Source of the DNA: Micromonospora zingiberis
Lineage (GTDB): Bacteria > Actinomycetota > Actinomycetes > Mycobacteriales > Micromonosporaceae
DNA: 64,000 nucleotides
NCBI RefSeq assembly: GCF_004331455.1
Contig: NZ_SJJR01000011.1
Coordinates: forward strand, 62,001-126,000
Direction of reading: 5' to 3'
The notes under the pieces are model-generated. The model made no database searches and was not told the origin of the DNA. It saw only the letters and a list, made by a program, of their open reading frames with translations. A program made the translations under genes and the position numbers. Within the stretch, counting starts at the first letter, position 1, and every line of letters starts with the position of its first letter. Positions 52,280 to 61,141 of the stretch are shown here, piece by piece.

Positions 52280-53260
52280 TCACGAACCGGCTGGTGACCT
52301 CGGTGGCAGCACCGGCTCCTCGGGGTCGCCCGCGCCGGACTGGAGCACCCGGCCGCGTTGGAGTTCGGCGTTGATCTGGACCCCGAGCATCAGCGCCGAG
52401 TTGGACAGGTAGAGCCAGACCAGGAACGCGATGACCGCGCCGAGGCTGCCGTAGGTGGCGTCGTACGAGCCGAAGTTCGCCACGTACAGGCCGAAGCCGA
52501 AGGAGGAGAGCATCCAGACGAGCAGGGCCACCGCGCCACCGGGAGTGAGCCAGCGGAACCGGGGTTGACGCACGTTCGGCGCCGCCCAGAACAACAGGGA
52601 CAGCAGCAGCATCGCGATCACCGCCAGGGCCGGCCACTTGGCCACCGCCCACGCCGTGCGCGCCGCGCCGCCGGCACCGAGCAGGTCACCGACCGCGTCC
52701 GCGACCGGGCCGCTGACGATCAGACCGGCGGCGACCGTGGCGAGCAGCACCAGCGACAGGGCGGCGAGCCCGATCTGCATCGGACGTAACCGCCACACCG
52801 GCCGGCCCTCGGCCACACCGTAGATCGCGTTCGAGGCGCGGGTGAACGACGCGATGAAGTTCGAGGCCGACCAGAGGGCGCCGAGCAGGCCGAAGCTCAG
52901 CAGCACCCCAGCCGAGCTGTTCTGCTCCACCACCGCCCGCACCACGCCGACGAAGCCCTCGTTGCCCACCACCGCCCCGGCACCGACGCCCCGGGCCAGG
53001 TCCAGCACGGTGTCGACGGTGCGTTCGCCGTCGGAGACGAGCCCGACCAGGGCGACCACCACGACGGTGGACGGAAAGAGTGCGAGTACCCCGTAGTAGG
53101 TGAGTGCGGCGGCCCAGTCCGTGCAGTTGTCCCGCAGGTAGTTGCGGCCGCTGCGGATCAACACACCCCGCCAGGTCGACCAGTGCAACTGCCGGATCCG
53201 GCGGGGCAGCGGCGACACCGGTGCGTCGGCGGACGGGGCGTCGGGGTTCGTCGTCGTCAT
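52280..53260 (-). CDS. YihY/BrkB-family inner membrane protein
   Basis: A 326-residue membrane protein with six helices of the YihY/virulence factor BrkB family. NCTDWAAALTYYGVLALFPSTVVVVALVG starts the domain; LLSFGLLGALWSASNFIASF, LSLVLLATVAAGLIVSGPVA and YGSLGAVIAFLVWLYLSNSALMLGVQINAE are typical. It was once called RNase BN in error; the real role may be lipid or solute movement. The start is the ATG at 53260 behind GGGAGC. A SigB-type promoter 52 bases upstream places it in the stress group. Confidence 0.9.
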   Translation of the reverse strand: MTTTNPDAPSADAPVSPLPRRIRQLHWSTWRGVLIRSGRNYLRDNCTDWAAALTYYGVLALFPSTVVVVALVGLVSDGERTVDTVLDLARGVGAGAVVGNEGFVGVVRAVVEQNSSAGVLLSFGLLGALWSASNFIASFTRASNAIYGVAEGRPVWRLRPMQIGLAALSLVLLATVAAGLIVSGPVADAVGDLLGAGGAARTAWAVAKWPALAVIAMLLLSLLFWAAPNVRQPRFRWLTPGGAVALLVWMLSSFGFGLYVANFGSYDATYGSLGAVIAFLVWLYLSNSALMLGVQINAELQRGRVLQSGAGDPEEPVLPPRSPAGS

Positions 53261-53312
53261 CACCGCTCCCTCACGAAGCGACCCGGCACCGGCGGCACGG
53301 TTGGCCCGGCCG

Positions 53313-53338
53313 GTACCCCACCTCGCGCGCCGGCAAAC
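53313..53338 (-). promoter_or_regulatory. SigB-type promoter before yihY-like gene
   Basis: Minus strand: GTTT (53338-53335), 16 bases, GGGTAC (53318-53313): a full match to the GNNT-N14-16-GGGTAC consensus. Confidence 0.7.
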
Positions 53339-53347
53339 CGGCGGCCG

Positions 53348-53372
53348 GTTTACCGCCGGCGCCAGGGGGAAC
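53348..53372 (+). promoter_or_regulatory. SigB-type promoter before chaB-like gene
   Basis: GTTT (53348), 15 bases, GGGAAC (53367-53372), one mismatch. It starts nine bases from the divergent yihY-like promoter, so both may be switched on together. Confidence 0.55.
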
Positions 53373-53407
53373 GTCATCCGGAACGCTCGCAGACGGAGGA
53401 GGACGAG

Positions 53408-53809
53408 ATGCCCGGGCGCGAGGTACTGCCCAGCACGCTGCGGCGCTCCCCGGAGAAGGCCCAGCGCACCTGGGAGAAGACGCACGATTCCGCGGTGGAG
53501 ACCTACGGCGAGGGGGAGCGGGCGCACCGTACCGCCTTCGCCGCCGTGAAGCACCAGTTCGAGAAGGTGGGCGACCACTGGGAACCGAAGGGCCGCAAGG
53601 GTCCCAGCGACCAGCAGGCCGCCGGCGGCGGTCCGGCCCGCCGGGCACCCACCGCCGGTGGGGTGGACGCGAACGCCCTTAAGGAACACCTCATGGAGGT
53701 GGCCCGGAAGCTGGACGTGCGGGGACGGTCGAGCATGACCAAGCCGGAACTGGTCAAGGCCATCCAGAAGGCCAACGACCGGCAGACCCGCAAGGCGCGC
53801 GGCGACTGA
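53408..53809 (+). CDS. ChaB-family protein with Rho_N-like tail
   Basis: A 133-residue protein. The ChaB domain (LPSTLRRSPEKAQRTWEKTH, SAVETYGEGERAHRTAFAAVKHQFEKV and HWEPKGRKGPS) occupies residues 6-75. After an AAGGGPARRAP linker, a second domain (NALKEHLMEVARKLDVRGRS, SMTKPELVKAIQKANDRQTR) matches Rho-termination N-terminal/SAP-like helices that bind nucleic acids. ChaB was linked to cation transport in E. coli, but the role here is probably stress-related. AGGAGGA precedes the ATG. Confidence 0.88.
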   Translation: MPGREVLPSTLRRSPEKAQRTWEKTHDSAVETYGEGERAHRTAFAAVKHQFEKVGDHWEPKGRKGPSDQQAAGGGPARRAPTAGGVDANALKEHLMEVARKLDVRGRSSMTKPELVKAIQKANDRQTRKARGD

Positions 53810-53815
53810 GCCGTG

Positions 53816-53853
53816 GCGAGGGTCCCGGTCGGCTTTCCGACCGGGACCCTCGC
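53816..53853. terminator. Perfect 17-base stem terminator
   Basis: GCGAGGGTCCCGGTCGG pairs fully with its complement around CTTT, between chaB-like and the convergent aldehyde dehydrogenase gene. Confidence 0.85.
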
Positions 53854-53861
53854 GTCCGCGC

Positions 53862-55295
53862 TCACCAGTGCCCGCCGCCGGGCGCCTCGATGTGTACGGC
53901 CTTCGTGGCGGTGAACTCGTCGAGCAACTCCGGTCCGTAGCCGAAGCCCTGACCGCTGCCCCGGCGCGGATGGGCGGCACCGGCCGGGGCACCACCGAAG
54001 ACCGCGTTCACCTTCACCGTGCCCACCGGCAACTCCCGCCAGGCCCGCTGGGCGTGGCTCATCGACCCGGTCAACACCGTGGCGGCCAGCCCGTACGGCG
54101 AGTCCGCGGCACACCGCAGCGCCTCGCTGAACGAGTCGACCACCACCACCGGCGCGACCGGCCCGAAGGTCTCCTCGCGGACCAGCGTCATGTCGTGCCG
54201 GCAGTCGTCCACCACGGTCGCCGGGTAGAAGGCGCCGGGGCCGTCGGGCAGCGTGCCGCCGGTGCGGATCCGCGCCCCGTCGGCCGCCGCCGCGGTGACC
54301 TGCCCGTGCACCTGGTCACGGTGGCGCCGGTCGACCAGCGGGCCGAGTTCGGTGCCCGGCTGGCGTCCCGGCCCGATCCGCAGCGCCACAGCTCGCTCGA
54401 CCAGCGCGGCGACGAAGTCCTCGGCGATGTCCCGGTGCGCGTAGATCCGTTCCACCGCCACGCAGATCTGTCCCGCGTTGGCGAACGCACCCTGGGCAGC
54501 CTGGCCGGCCGCCCAGATCGGGTCGACGTCGGCGTCGACGATCATCGGGTCACTTCCACCGTTCTCCAGCAGTACCTTGGCGCCACCGGCGGCCGCGGCC
54601 GTGGCGATCGCCCGGCCGGCGGCGGTGGAGCCGACGTGCGCCACCACGTCCACCTCGGCGGCGGCCAGCGCCGCGCCGGTCTCCGGGCCGCCGGAGAGCA
54701 GCGACAGCACCCCGGCGGGCAGCGCGGCGTCGAACGCGCGGGCCAGCAACCATCCGGTGGCCGGGGTGCGTTCGCTCGGCTTGTGCAGCACCACGTTCCC
54801 GGTGACCAGGGCCGCGCCGAGCAGTCCGCAGGAGACGGCCACCGGATCGTTCCACGGGGTGATCACGGCGACCACTCCGCGCGGTTCCGGGGTCATGAAG
54901 TCGATGGCAGCGGGATCGCCGTGCAGGGTACGGCCACCTCGGGTGGCGGCCAGTTCGGCGTACTGCCGCAGGGTGGCGATGCCGGCATCGACCCCGGCGC
55001 GGGCGTCGGCCAGGGGCTTGCCCATCTCGGCGGTGGTGGCCTGGGCCAACTCGTCGGCGGCCTCGGCCACCGCCTCGGCGGCCCGGTGCAGCGCCGCCGC
55101 GCGTTCCGTCGGGGCGGTAGCCGCCCACTGGGCGGCCGTCCCACGGGCCGCCGCCACGGCCTTGCCCACCTCGTCGGCCGTGGCTACCGGTGCGCTGGTC
55201 ACCTGAGTGCCGTCGGCCGGGTCGAACACCACCAGTTCGCCGCCGTCCCCGCCCGCTCCCCACACCCCGCCGATCAGCTGCGCAACCGTGTACAT
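53862..55295 (-). CDS. Aldehyde dehydrogenase family protein
   Basis: A 477-residue NAD(P)-dependent aldehyde dehydrogenase. GVVAVITPWNDPVAVSCGLL binds the cofactor; VAHVGSTAAGRAIA, VLLENGGSDPMIV (catalytic Glu) and FANAGQICVAVERIY (catalytic Cys) follow, then EETFGPVAPVVVV. Two divergences from the common pattern are WNDP instead of WNFP and GSTAAG instead of GSTxVG, pointing to a subfamily of unknown aldehyde. The ATG at 55295 gives MYTVAQLIGGVWG. It is divergent from the CrtI-like gene. Confidence 0.88.
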   Translation of the reverse strand: MYTVAQLIGGVWGAGGDGGELVVFDPADGTQVTSAPVATADEVGKAVAAARGTAAQWAATAPTERAAALHRAAEAVAEAADELAQATTAEMGKPLADARAGVDAGIATLRQYAELAATRGGRTLHGDPAAIDFMTPEPRGVVAVITPWNDPVAVSCGLLGAALVTGNVVLHKPSERTPATGWLLARAFDAALPAGVLSLLSGGPETGAALAAAEVDVVAHVGSTAAGRAIATAAAAGGAKVLLENGGSDPMIVDADVDPIWAAGQAAQGAFANAGQICVAVERIYAHRDIAEDFVAALVERAVALRIGPGRQPGTELGPLVDRRHRDQVHGQVTAAAADGARIRTGGTLPDGPGAFYPATVVDDCRHDMTLVREETFGPVAPVVVVDSFSEALRCAADSPYGLAATVLTGSMSHAQRAWRELPVGTVKVNAVFGGAPAGAAHPRRGSGQGFGYGPELLDEFTATKAVHIEAPGGGHW

Positions 55296-55364
55296 GTGCG
55301 CTGGATGCCCCGACCGGGGCCCGGCAAACGTTTCGCCCGGTTGCCTGCGGGGTAGCGTCCCTGG

Positions 55365-56978
55365 ATGATTTCGCCGGGTTCCACCGGTTCCGAGCGGGCT
55401 GATGCCGTCGTCGTCGGAGCAGGACACAACGGACTGGTTGCCGCGAACCTTCTCGCCGACGCCGGCTGGGACGTGCTGGTGCTGGAGGCGACCCAGGTGC
55501 CCGGCGGGGCGGTGCGCTCGGCCGAGGTGACCGCGCCCGGCTACCTGAGCGATCTCTACAGCTCCTTCTACCCGCTCGGCTATGTCTCGCCGGTGCTGCG
55601 CGCACTGGACCTCTCGCGCTACGGGCTGACCTGGCGGCAGGCCCCGGACGTGTTGGCACACCTGTTTCCCGACGGGCGGGCGGCCGTGCTCAACCGTGAT
55701 CCGGCGGTCACCGCGGCCTCGCTGGAGGAGTTCGCGAGCGGTGACGGCCAGCGGTGGCTGACCGCGTACGACCAGTGGCGGCAGGTCGCCGATCCGATGA
55801 TCGGCGTGGTCACCACACCGTTCCCGCCGGTCCGCGGTGGGCTGGACCTGCTGCGCCGGTTGCGGGTCGGCGGCACCTTGCGGCTGGCCCGGCGGATGGT
55901 GCTGCCGGTACGCCGGCTCGGTGAGGAACTGTTCGCCGGTGCCGGCGGAACCGCGCTGTTGGCCGGCTGCGCCCTGCACACCGACCTGTCTCCCGAGGAG
56001 GCCGGCTCCGGTGTGTACGGCTGGCTGCTGGCGATGCTCGGGCAGCAGGTCGGTTGGCCGGTGCCGGTCGGCGGGGCGCAGAAGATCACCGACGCGCTGG
56101 TGGCCCGGCTGACCGAGCGGGGTGGCCGGATCCACTACGGCGCCCGGGTGGACCGGGTGCTGATCGCCCGCGGGCGCGCGGTCGGCGTCCGCACGGCCGG
56201 GGGACGGCTGTGGCGGGCCCGCCGGGCGGTGCTCGCCGACGTGCCCGCGCCCGCGCTCTACCTGGACCTGGTCGGCGCCGCGGCGCTGCCGCCCCGGCTG
56301 GTGGCTGACCTGGAGCACTTCCGTTGGGACGGCTCGACGCTGAAGGTCGACTGGGCGTTGTCCGGCCCACTGCCGTGGCGCAACCCGCGCCTGTCCACCG
56401 CCGGCACCGTGCACCTCGGCGCGGATCTCGGCGGGTTGACCAGGTACGCCGGCGCACTGGCCCACGGCGAACTGCCCCGCGACCCGTTCCTGCTGCTCGG
56501 GCAGATGTCGGTGGCCGATCCGAGCCACTCACCGCCGGGCACCGAGTCCCTCTGGTCGTACACCCATCTGCCGTTTCGGCGCAGTTGGCGGGCCGAGGAG
56601 GTGATGGGGCACGTGGAGCGGATGGAGGCGGTGCTGGAGGACGCCGCCCCCGGCTTCCGTGAACTGGTCGTCGGCCGGCACGTGGCCGGGCCGGCCGAGC
56701 TTGAGCAGGCCAACCCGAGCCTGGTCGGCGGGGCCCTGGGCGGCGGCACCGCCGCGCCGTACCAGCAACTGTTCCTGCGTCCGATCCCTGGCCTGGGCCG
56801 TGCCGACACTCCGGTCGACCGGCTCTTCCTGGCCGGTTCGTCGGCCCACCCGGGCGGCGGGGTGCACGGCGCGCCGGGCGCGAACGCCGCCCGGGCTGCC
56901 CTGGCCCGCGACGGCGTCCTGCGCGGAGACGTCTACCGATACGCGGTACGCGCCGCGCACCGCGCGATCTACCGCTGA
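55365..56978 (+). CDS. Phytoene desaturase-like FAD oxidoreductase
   Basis: A 537-residue flavoprotein of the CrtI/PDS type. The FAD turn is AVVVGAGHNGLVAANLLADAG with VLVLEATQVPGGAVRSAEV; the C-terminal FAD site is RLFLAGSSAHPGGGVHGAPGANAARAAL. It matches the large group related to human PYROXD2 rather than true carotenoid desaturases, and no carotenoid genes are adjacent. The substrate is therefore unknown. The gene ends 15 bases before the convergent polyprenol mannosyltransferase gene. Confidence 0.82.
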   Translation: MISPGSTGSERADAVVVGAGHNGLVAANLLADAGWDVLVLEATQVPGGAVRSAEVTAPGYLSDLYSSFYPLGYVSPVLRALDLSRYGLTWRQAPDVLAHLFPDGRAAVLNRDPAVTAASLEEFASGDGQRWLTAYDQWRQVADPMIGVVTTPFPPVRGGLDLLRRLRVGGTLRLARRMVLPVRRLGEELFAGAGGTALLAGCALHTDLSPEEAGSGVYGWLLAMLGQQVGWPVPVGGAQKITDALVARLTERGGRIHYGARVDRVLIARGRAVGVRTAGGRLWRARRAVLADVPAPALYLDLVGAAALPPRLVADLEHFRWDGSTLKVDWALSGPLPWRNPRLSTAGTVHLGADLGGLTRYAGALAHGELPRDPFLLLGQMSVADPSHSPPGTESLWSYTHLPFRRSWRAEEVMGHVERMEAVLEDAAPGFRELVVGRHVAGPAELEQANPSLVGGALGGGTAAPYQQLFLRPIPGLGRADTPVDRLFLAGSSAHPGGGVHGAPGANAARAALARDGVLRGDVYRYAVRAAHRAIYR

Positions 56979-56993
56979 GCCGCGGCGGGTGGC

Positions 56994-57761
56994 TCAGCGC
57001 TCGATGTGGCGATGCCGGGTACGCAGCTTGAACGGCATCAGCGCGCTTTCGATCTTGGTGGCGGTGGTCATCTTCGAGTCGCCGTCGCGCCGCTCCTCGA
57101 ACCGGATCGGCACCTCAAGGATGGTGTGCCCGAGCTTCGTGGCGAGGTAGTGCATCTCGACCTGGAAGCTGTAGCCGTTGGACTGGACCCGCTCCAGCCC
57201 GATGTCCCGCAACGCGTCGGCCCGCCAGATCTTGAAGCCGGCGGTCAGGTCCCGGATCCGCACCCGCAGCAGGGTGTGCACGTAGAGATTGGCCCAGCCG
57301 CTGAGGGCCCGCCGGTACAACGGCCAGTTCTCGTCCAGCTCGCCACCGGGGACGTACCGCGACCCGATCACGACGCCGGCCTGGGTGGACAGCAGCGCAC
57401 CGAGCATGCCGGGCAGCGCCTCCGGCGGGTGCGACAGGTCGGCGTCCATCTGGGCCACGTACTCCGCCCCGCCGTCGAGGGCGCGGCTGATCCCGTCCAC
57501 GTAGGCCCGTCCGAGGCCCTCCTTGCCCGGCCGGTGCACCACCTCGATCCGCTCGGGGTGCTCGATGGCCAGCTTGTCCGCGACCTCACCGGTGCCGTCC
57601 GGCGAGTTGTCGTCGGCGACCAGCACCTTCAGGCCGGGCAGTGGCAGTGCGAGGAGCCGCTCGACCAGGGTCGGCAGGTTGCCGGCCTCGTTGTAGGTCG
57701 GCACCACGACAGTCAGGCGCACGTCCCGCCACGGCGAGGGTAACTGGACGGGTTCGATCAT
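56994..57761 (-). CDS. Polyprenol monophosphomannose synthase
   Basis: A 255-residue GT2 enzyme transferring mannose from GDP-mannose to polyprenyl phosphate, the donor for protein O-mannosylation and lipoglycans in actinomycetes. LTVVVPTYNEAGNLPTLVER, VADDNSPDGTGEV, AQMDADLSHPPEALPGML (metal-binding DAD) and VIGSRYVPGGELDENWP are diagnostic. The catalytic domain is free-standing, without the acyltransferase fusion of mycobacterial Ppm1. The ATG at 57761 is chosen (GAGG ten bases before); 57770 would add three residues. Confidence 0.92.
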   Translation of the reverse strand: MIEPVQLPSPWRDVRLTVVVPTYNEAGNLPTLVERLLALPLPGLKVLVADDNSPDGTGEVADKLAIEHPERIEVVHRPGKEGLGRAYVDGISRALDGGAEYVAQMDADLSHPPEALPGMLGALLSTQAGVVIGSRYVPGGELDENWPLYRRALSGWANLYVHTLLRVRIRDLTAGFKIWRADALRDIGLERVQSNGYSFQVEMHYLATKLGHTILEVPIRFEERRDGDSKMTTATKIESALMPFKLRTRHRHIER

Positions 57762-57898
57762 GGGGGACATCCTCGGTCTGCGGACAGGGTCCTTCAGAGA
57801 GTAGCTACTTGCCCCTTCCGGGGTGAAATGGCTCCCCCGCCCGGTGCCGGCCCGCCGTGCCGCCCGGGTTGCGGCGGCGGGGCTGCGGAAACCGCTGG

Positions 57899-58345
57899 TC
57901 AGTCCGGGGTCTTCTGCCGGCGGGCGATGTCGGAGAGCCGGTTGAGCGTCTCCTCGTTGCGCAGATGCAGCACCAGATCGTTGAGTTTGTTGCGCACCCA
58001 GCGCAGCGGGCCGGCGGCGAAGTCCTCGCCGAGCAGCACCCGGGTCGCGTCCGCACCGACCGGTTCGAGGCTGAACACCACGACCGCCTCCCCGGCCGGC
58101 CAGAGCTTCACCCGCAGCACGAGCTTGCGTTCCGGCTCGCATTCGAGCACCAGGGAGGAATCCTCCAGGGAGAACGGCCAGGGTCCGGCCCGGTGGTGCA
58201 GCCGGGTGCCGATCGCGGGCCAGCCGTCGTCCACGTTGCGCATGTGGGCGGTGCCGACCACCCAGTCGCTGTAGGTCCACCCGTCCGCGAGGACCGCCCA
58301 CACCTGCTGGACCGGGGCCTCGATCACTCTCTGCACGATCGCCAC
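57899..58345 (-). CDS. SRPBCC-family protein
   Basis: A 148-residue START-like protein: MAIVQRVIEAPVQQVWAVLA, WPAIGTRLHHRAGPWPFSLE, EPERKLVLRVKLWPAGEAVV, then RNKLNDLVLHLRNEETLNRL. It may bind a lipid or polyketide; no ligand can be named. The GTG at 58345 is the start. The 137 bases between it and the mannosyltransferase contain nothing recognised. Confidence 0.8.
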   Translation of the reverse strand: MAIVQRVIEAPVQQVWAVLADGWTYSDWVVGTAHMRNVDDGWPAIGTRLHHRAGPWPFSLEDSSLVLECEPERKLVLRVKLWPAGEAVVVFSLEPVGADATRVLLGEDFAAGPLRWVRNKLNDLVLHLRNEETLNRLSDIARRQKTPD

Positions 58346-58517
58346 CGGTGGTCCGTACCCACGCGGGCGCGCCGGCTAACGGTGTCGCCGGGTTAGCTTC
58401 TCCGGGGCGACGGGTAAGGCCACCGCGGGCGGCGCCGCGACGTCGCCCGGCGCGCGGCACCCGTCCGCCGCGTCGCGATCGACGTTTACTCCTCGGGGCG
58501 CCGGGAACCCGCCGCCC

Positions 58518-60173
58518 GTGCGAGGGGACCATGGGGAACCGGATCAGCGCAGGTCAGCCGAGGTGCTGGCCGGCGCGCAACGGGCCGGTCCCGGGTCTGC
58601 GCTGTTCGACGCGGTGCTGCTGGACCGCGACGGCACCCTGGTCGAGGACGTGCCGTACAACGGTGATCCGGACAAGGTACGCGCCATGCCGGGCGCCCGC
58701 GCGGCGCTGGACCGGCTGCGCTCCGCCGGCCTGAAACTCGCCGTGGTGACCAACCAGTCCGGGCTGGCCCGGGGCCTGTTCACCGCCGCCCAACTGGATC
58801 GGGTGCACCGCCGGATCGAGGAGTTGCTGGGACCGTTCGACAGTTGGCAGGTGTGCCCGCACGACGACGGCGACGGCTGCGCCTGCCGTAAGCCCGCGCC
58901 GGGTCTGGTGCATGCCGCCGCCGACGCGCTGGGCACCGTGCCCGCCCGGTGTGCCCTGATCGGTGACATCGGGCGGGATGTCACCGCGGCGCTGGCGGCT
59001 GGTGCGGCGGGCATCCTGGTGCCGACGCCGGTCACCCGGGCCGAGGAGATCGCCGCGGCGCCCTGGGTGGCCGACGACCTGTCGTCGGCGGTCGCGGAGA
59101 TCCTGCGCCGCCAGGAGGCGCTGCGGCCGACCGTACGCGCCGACGGGAGCCGGACCGTGCTGGTGGTGCGCTCGGATTCGGCGGGCGACGTGCTGGTGAG
59201 CGGGCCGGGCATCCGGGCGGTCGCCGCCGGGGCCGAGCGGGTGGTGCTGCTCTGCGGCCCGCGCGGCCGGGCCGCCGCCGACCTGTTGCCCGGGGTCGAC
59301 GAGGTGGTGGAGCACCGGCTTCCGTGGATCGATCCGACGCCGGCGCCGGTCGACCCGGCGGAGATGGCCACGCTGGTCGCCCGGCTCGCCGCCGTCGCCG
59401 CCGACGAGGCGGTCATCTTCACCTCCTTCCACCAGTCGCCACTACCGCTGGCCCTGCTGCTGCGGATGGCGGGTGTCGCGCGGATCGCCGCGATCAGCGA
59501 CGACTACCCCGGTTCGCTGCTCGACGTGCGGCACCGGGTACCGGCCGGTGTTCCGGAAGCCGAGCGGGCCCTGTCGCTCGCCGCCGCGGCGGGTTACCCG
59601 TTGCCGCCCGGCGACGAGCCGCGGCTGCGACTGCGGCCGGCATCGCCGCCCCCGCGCGAGGCCGGCGAGCCGGGGTACGTGGTGCTGCATCCCGGCTCGG
59701 CGGCACAGGCCCGGGGATGCCCGCCGGAGGTGGCCGAGCGGATCTCCCGGCAACTGGTCGACGCCGGTCACCGGGTGGTGGTCACCGGTGGGCCGCAGGA
59801 GCGGGACCTCACCGCGCGGGTCGCCGGCGCCCACGCCGTGGACCTCGGTGGCCGGACCGGGCTGGCCGAGCTGTCCGCGGTCGTCGCGGCGGCCGGCGCG
59901 GTGGTGGTGGGCAACACCGGGCCGGCGCACCTGGCCGCCGCCCACGGGGTGCCGGTGGTCAGTCTCTTCGCCCCCACCGTGCCGTTCGGCCAGTGGGGGC
60001 CCTGGCGGGTGCCGACGGTACGCCTCGGCGACGCCACGGCAGCCTGCCGCGACACCCGGGCCGCCCGCTGCCCGGTACCCGGACACCCCTGCCTGAGCCG
60101 GGTCGAACCCGATGCGATCCTCACCGCGCTGCGGTTGCTGGACGTGCCGGTCGGCGGCGGGAGCGGTCGATGA
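58518..60173 (+). CDS. GmhB-like HAD phosphatase fused to heptosyltransferase (GT9)
   Basis: A 551-residue fusion. Residues about 30-190 are a histidinol-phosphatase-type HAD domain of the GmhB (heptose-1,7-bisphosphate 7-phosphatase) kind: AVLLDRDGTLVEDVPYNGDP, VVTNQSGLARGLFT, CPHDDGDGCACRKPAPGL with zinc cysteines, and LIGDIGRDV. Residues about 215-545 are an ADP-heptose:LPS heptosyltransferase-like GT9 domain: VLVVRSDSAGDVLVSGPGIR, YVVLHPGSAAQARGCP, VVTGGPQERDL and VVGNTGPAHLAAAHGVPVVSL. The two are separate genes in Gram-negatives. The start is uncertain (GTG 58518 or the later TTG/GTG codons before the HAD core). Its stop overlaps the next start. Confidence 0.9.
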   Translation: MRGDHGEPDQRRSAEVLAGAQRAGPGSALFDAVLLDRDGTLVEDVPYNGDPDKVRAMPGARAALDRLRSAGLKLAVVTNQSGLARGLFTAAQLDRVHRRIEELLGPFDSWQVCPHDDGDGCACRKPAPGLVHAAADALGTVPARCALIGDIGRDVTAALAAGAAGILVPTPVTRAEEIAAAPWVADDLSSAVAEILRRQEALRPTVRADGSRTVLVVRSDSAGDVLVSGPGIRAVAAGAERVVLLCGPRGRAAADLLPGVDEVVEHRLPWIDPTPAPVDPAEMATLVARLAAVAADEAVIFTSFHQSPLPLALLLRMAGVARIAAISDDYPGSLLDVRHRVPAGVPEAERALSLAAAAGYPLPPGDEPRLRLRPASPPPREAGEPGYVVLHPGSAAQARGCPPEVAERISRQLVDAGHRVVVTGGPQERDLTARVAGAHAVDLGGRTGLAELSAVVAAAGAVVVGNTGPAHLAAAHGVPVVSLFAPTVPFGQWGPWRVPTVRLGDATAACRDTRAARCPVPGHPCLSRVEPDAILTALRLLDVPVGGGSGR

Positions 60174-61141
60174 ACATCCTGCTCTGGCACGTGCACGGCT
60201 CCTGGACCACCTCGTTCGTGCACGGCAAGCACCGCTACCTGGTGCCGGCCACCCCGGACCGGGGGCCGTACGGCCTGGGTCGGGCCCGCACGTACACCTG
60301 GCCGGACAGCGCCGCCGAGGTGAGCCCCGAGCAGTTGCGTACCGCCGAGGTGGACGCGGTCATCCTGCAACGCCCCGAGGAACTGGACCTGGCGACCGAG
60401 TGGCTCGGTCGGCGGCCCGGCCGGGACGTACCGGCGATCTACGTGGAGCACAACACCCCGAAGGACGGCGACGTCCCACACAGCCGTCATCCCATGGCCG
60501 ACCGGGACGACCTGCTCATCGCCCACGTGACCGCGTTCAACGAACTCTTCTGGGACACCGGTTCGACCCGGACCACCGTCGTCGACCACGGCGTCGTACC
60601 GCCGGCCGTGGAGTACACCGGCGAGCTGGACCGGCTGGCCGTGGTGATCAACGAGCCGGTACGCCGGTGGCGGGTCACCGGCACCGACCTGCTGCCCCGG
60701 TTCGCCGAGATCGCCCCGCTGGACGTCTTCGGCATGAAGGTGGCCGGGCTGGCCGAGCATCTCGGGCTGCCCGCCGATCGCGTCACCAGCCACGACGACG
60801 TACCGCAGCACCGGATGCACGCCGAGCTGGCGCGGCGCCGGGCGTACCTGCACCTGTGCCGGTGGACCTCGCTCGGACTGAGCCTGATCGAGGCGATGAA
60901 CATCGGCATGCCGGTGGTGGCGCTGGCCAGCACCGAGGCGGTGATGGCGGTGCCGCCGGACGCCGGTGCGCTGTCCACCCGGGTCGACACCCTGCTGGAG
61001 GCCGCCGGCCGGTTCGTCGCCGAGCCGGAGCGGGCCCGCCGGGCGGGTCTCGCGGCACGCGTCGCCGCCCGCGAACGCTACGGCCTCGACCGATTCCTCG
61101 CCGACTGGGACCGGCTGCTGGAGGAGGAAGTATGCGGATAG
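60170..61141 (+). CDS. Glycosyltransferase (family 4-like)
   Basis: A 323-residue glycosyltransferase. MNILLWHVHGSWTTSFVHGK starts an N-terminal fold; VPAIYVEHNTPKDGDVPHSR and ELARRRAYLHLCRWTSLGLSLIEAMNIGMPVVALASTEAVM are the donor-side Rossmann part with the E-x7-E type motif. The sugar donor is not predictable, but the context suggests heptose. It begins within the stop of the HAD-GT9 gene (ATGA) and ends 10 bases into the next gene. Confidence 0.85.
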   Translation: MNILLWHVHGSWTTSFVHGKHRYLVPATPDRGPYGLGRARTYTWPDSAAEVSPEQLRTAEVDAVILQRPEELDLATEWLGRRPGRDVPAIYVEHNTPKDGDVPHSRHPMADRDDLLIAHVTAFNELFWDTGSTRTTVVDHGVVPPAVEYTGELDRLAVVINEPVRRWRVTGTDLLPRFAEIAPLDVFGMKVAGLAEHLGLPADRVTSHDDVPQHRMHAELARRRAYLHLCRWTSLGLSLIEAMNIGMPVVALASTEAVMAVPPDAGALSTRVDTLLEAAGRFVAEPERARRAGLAARVAARERYGLDRFLADWDRLLEEEVCG

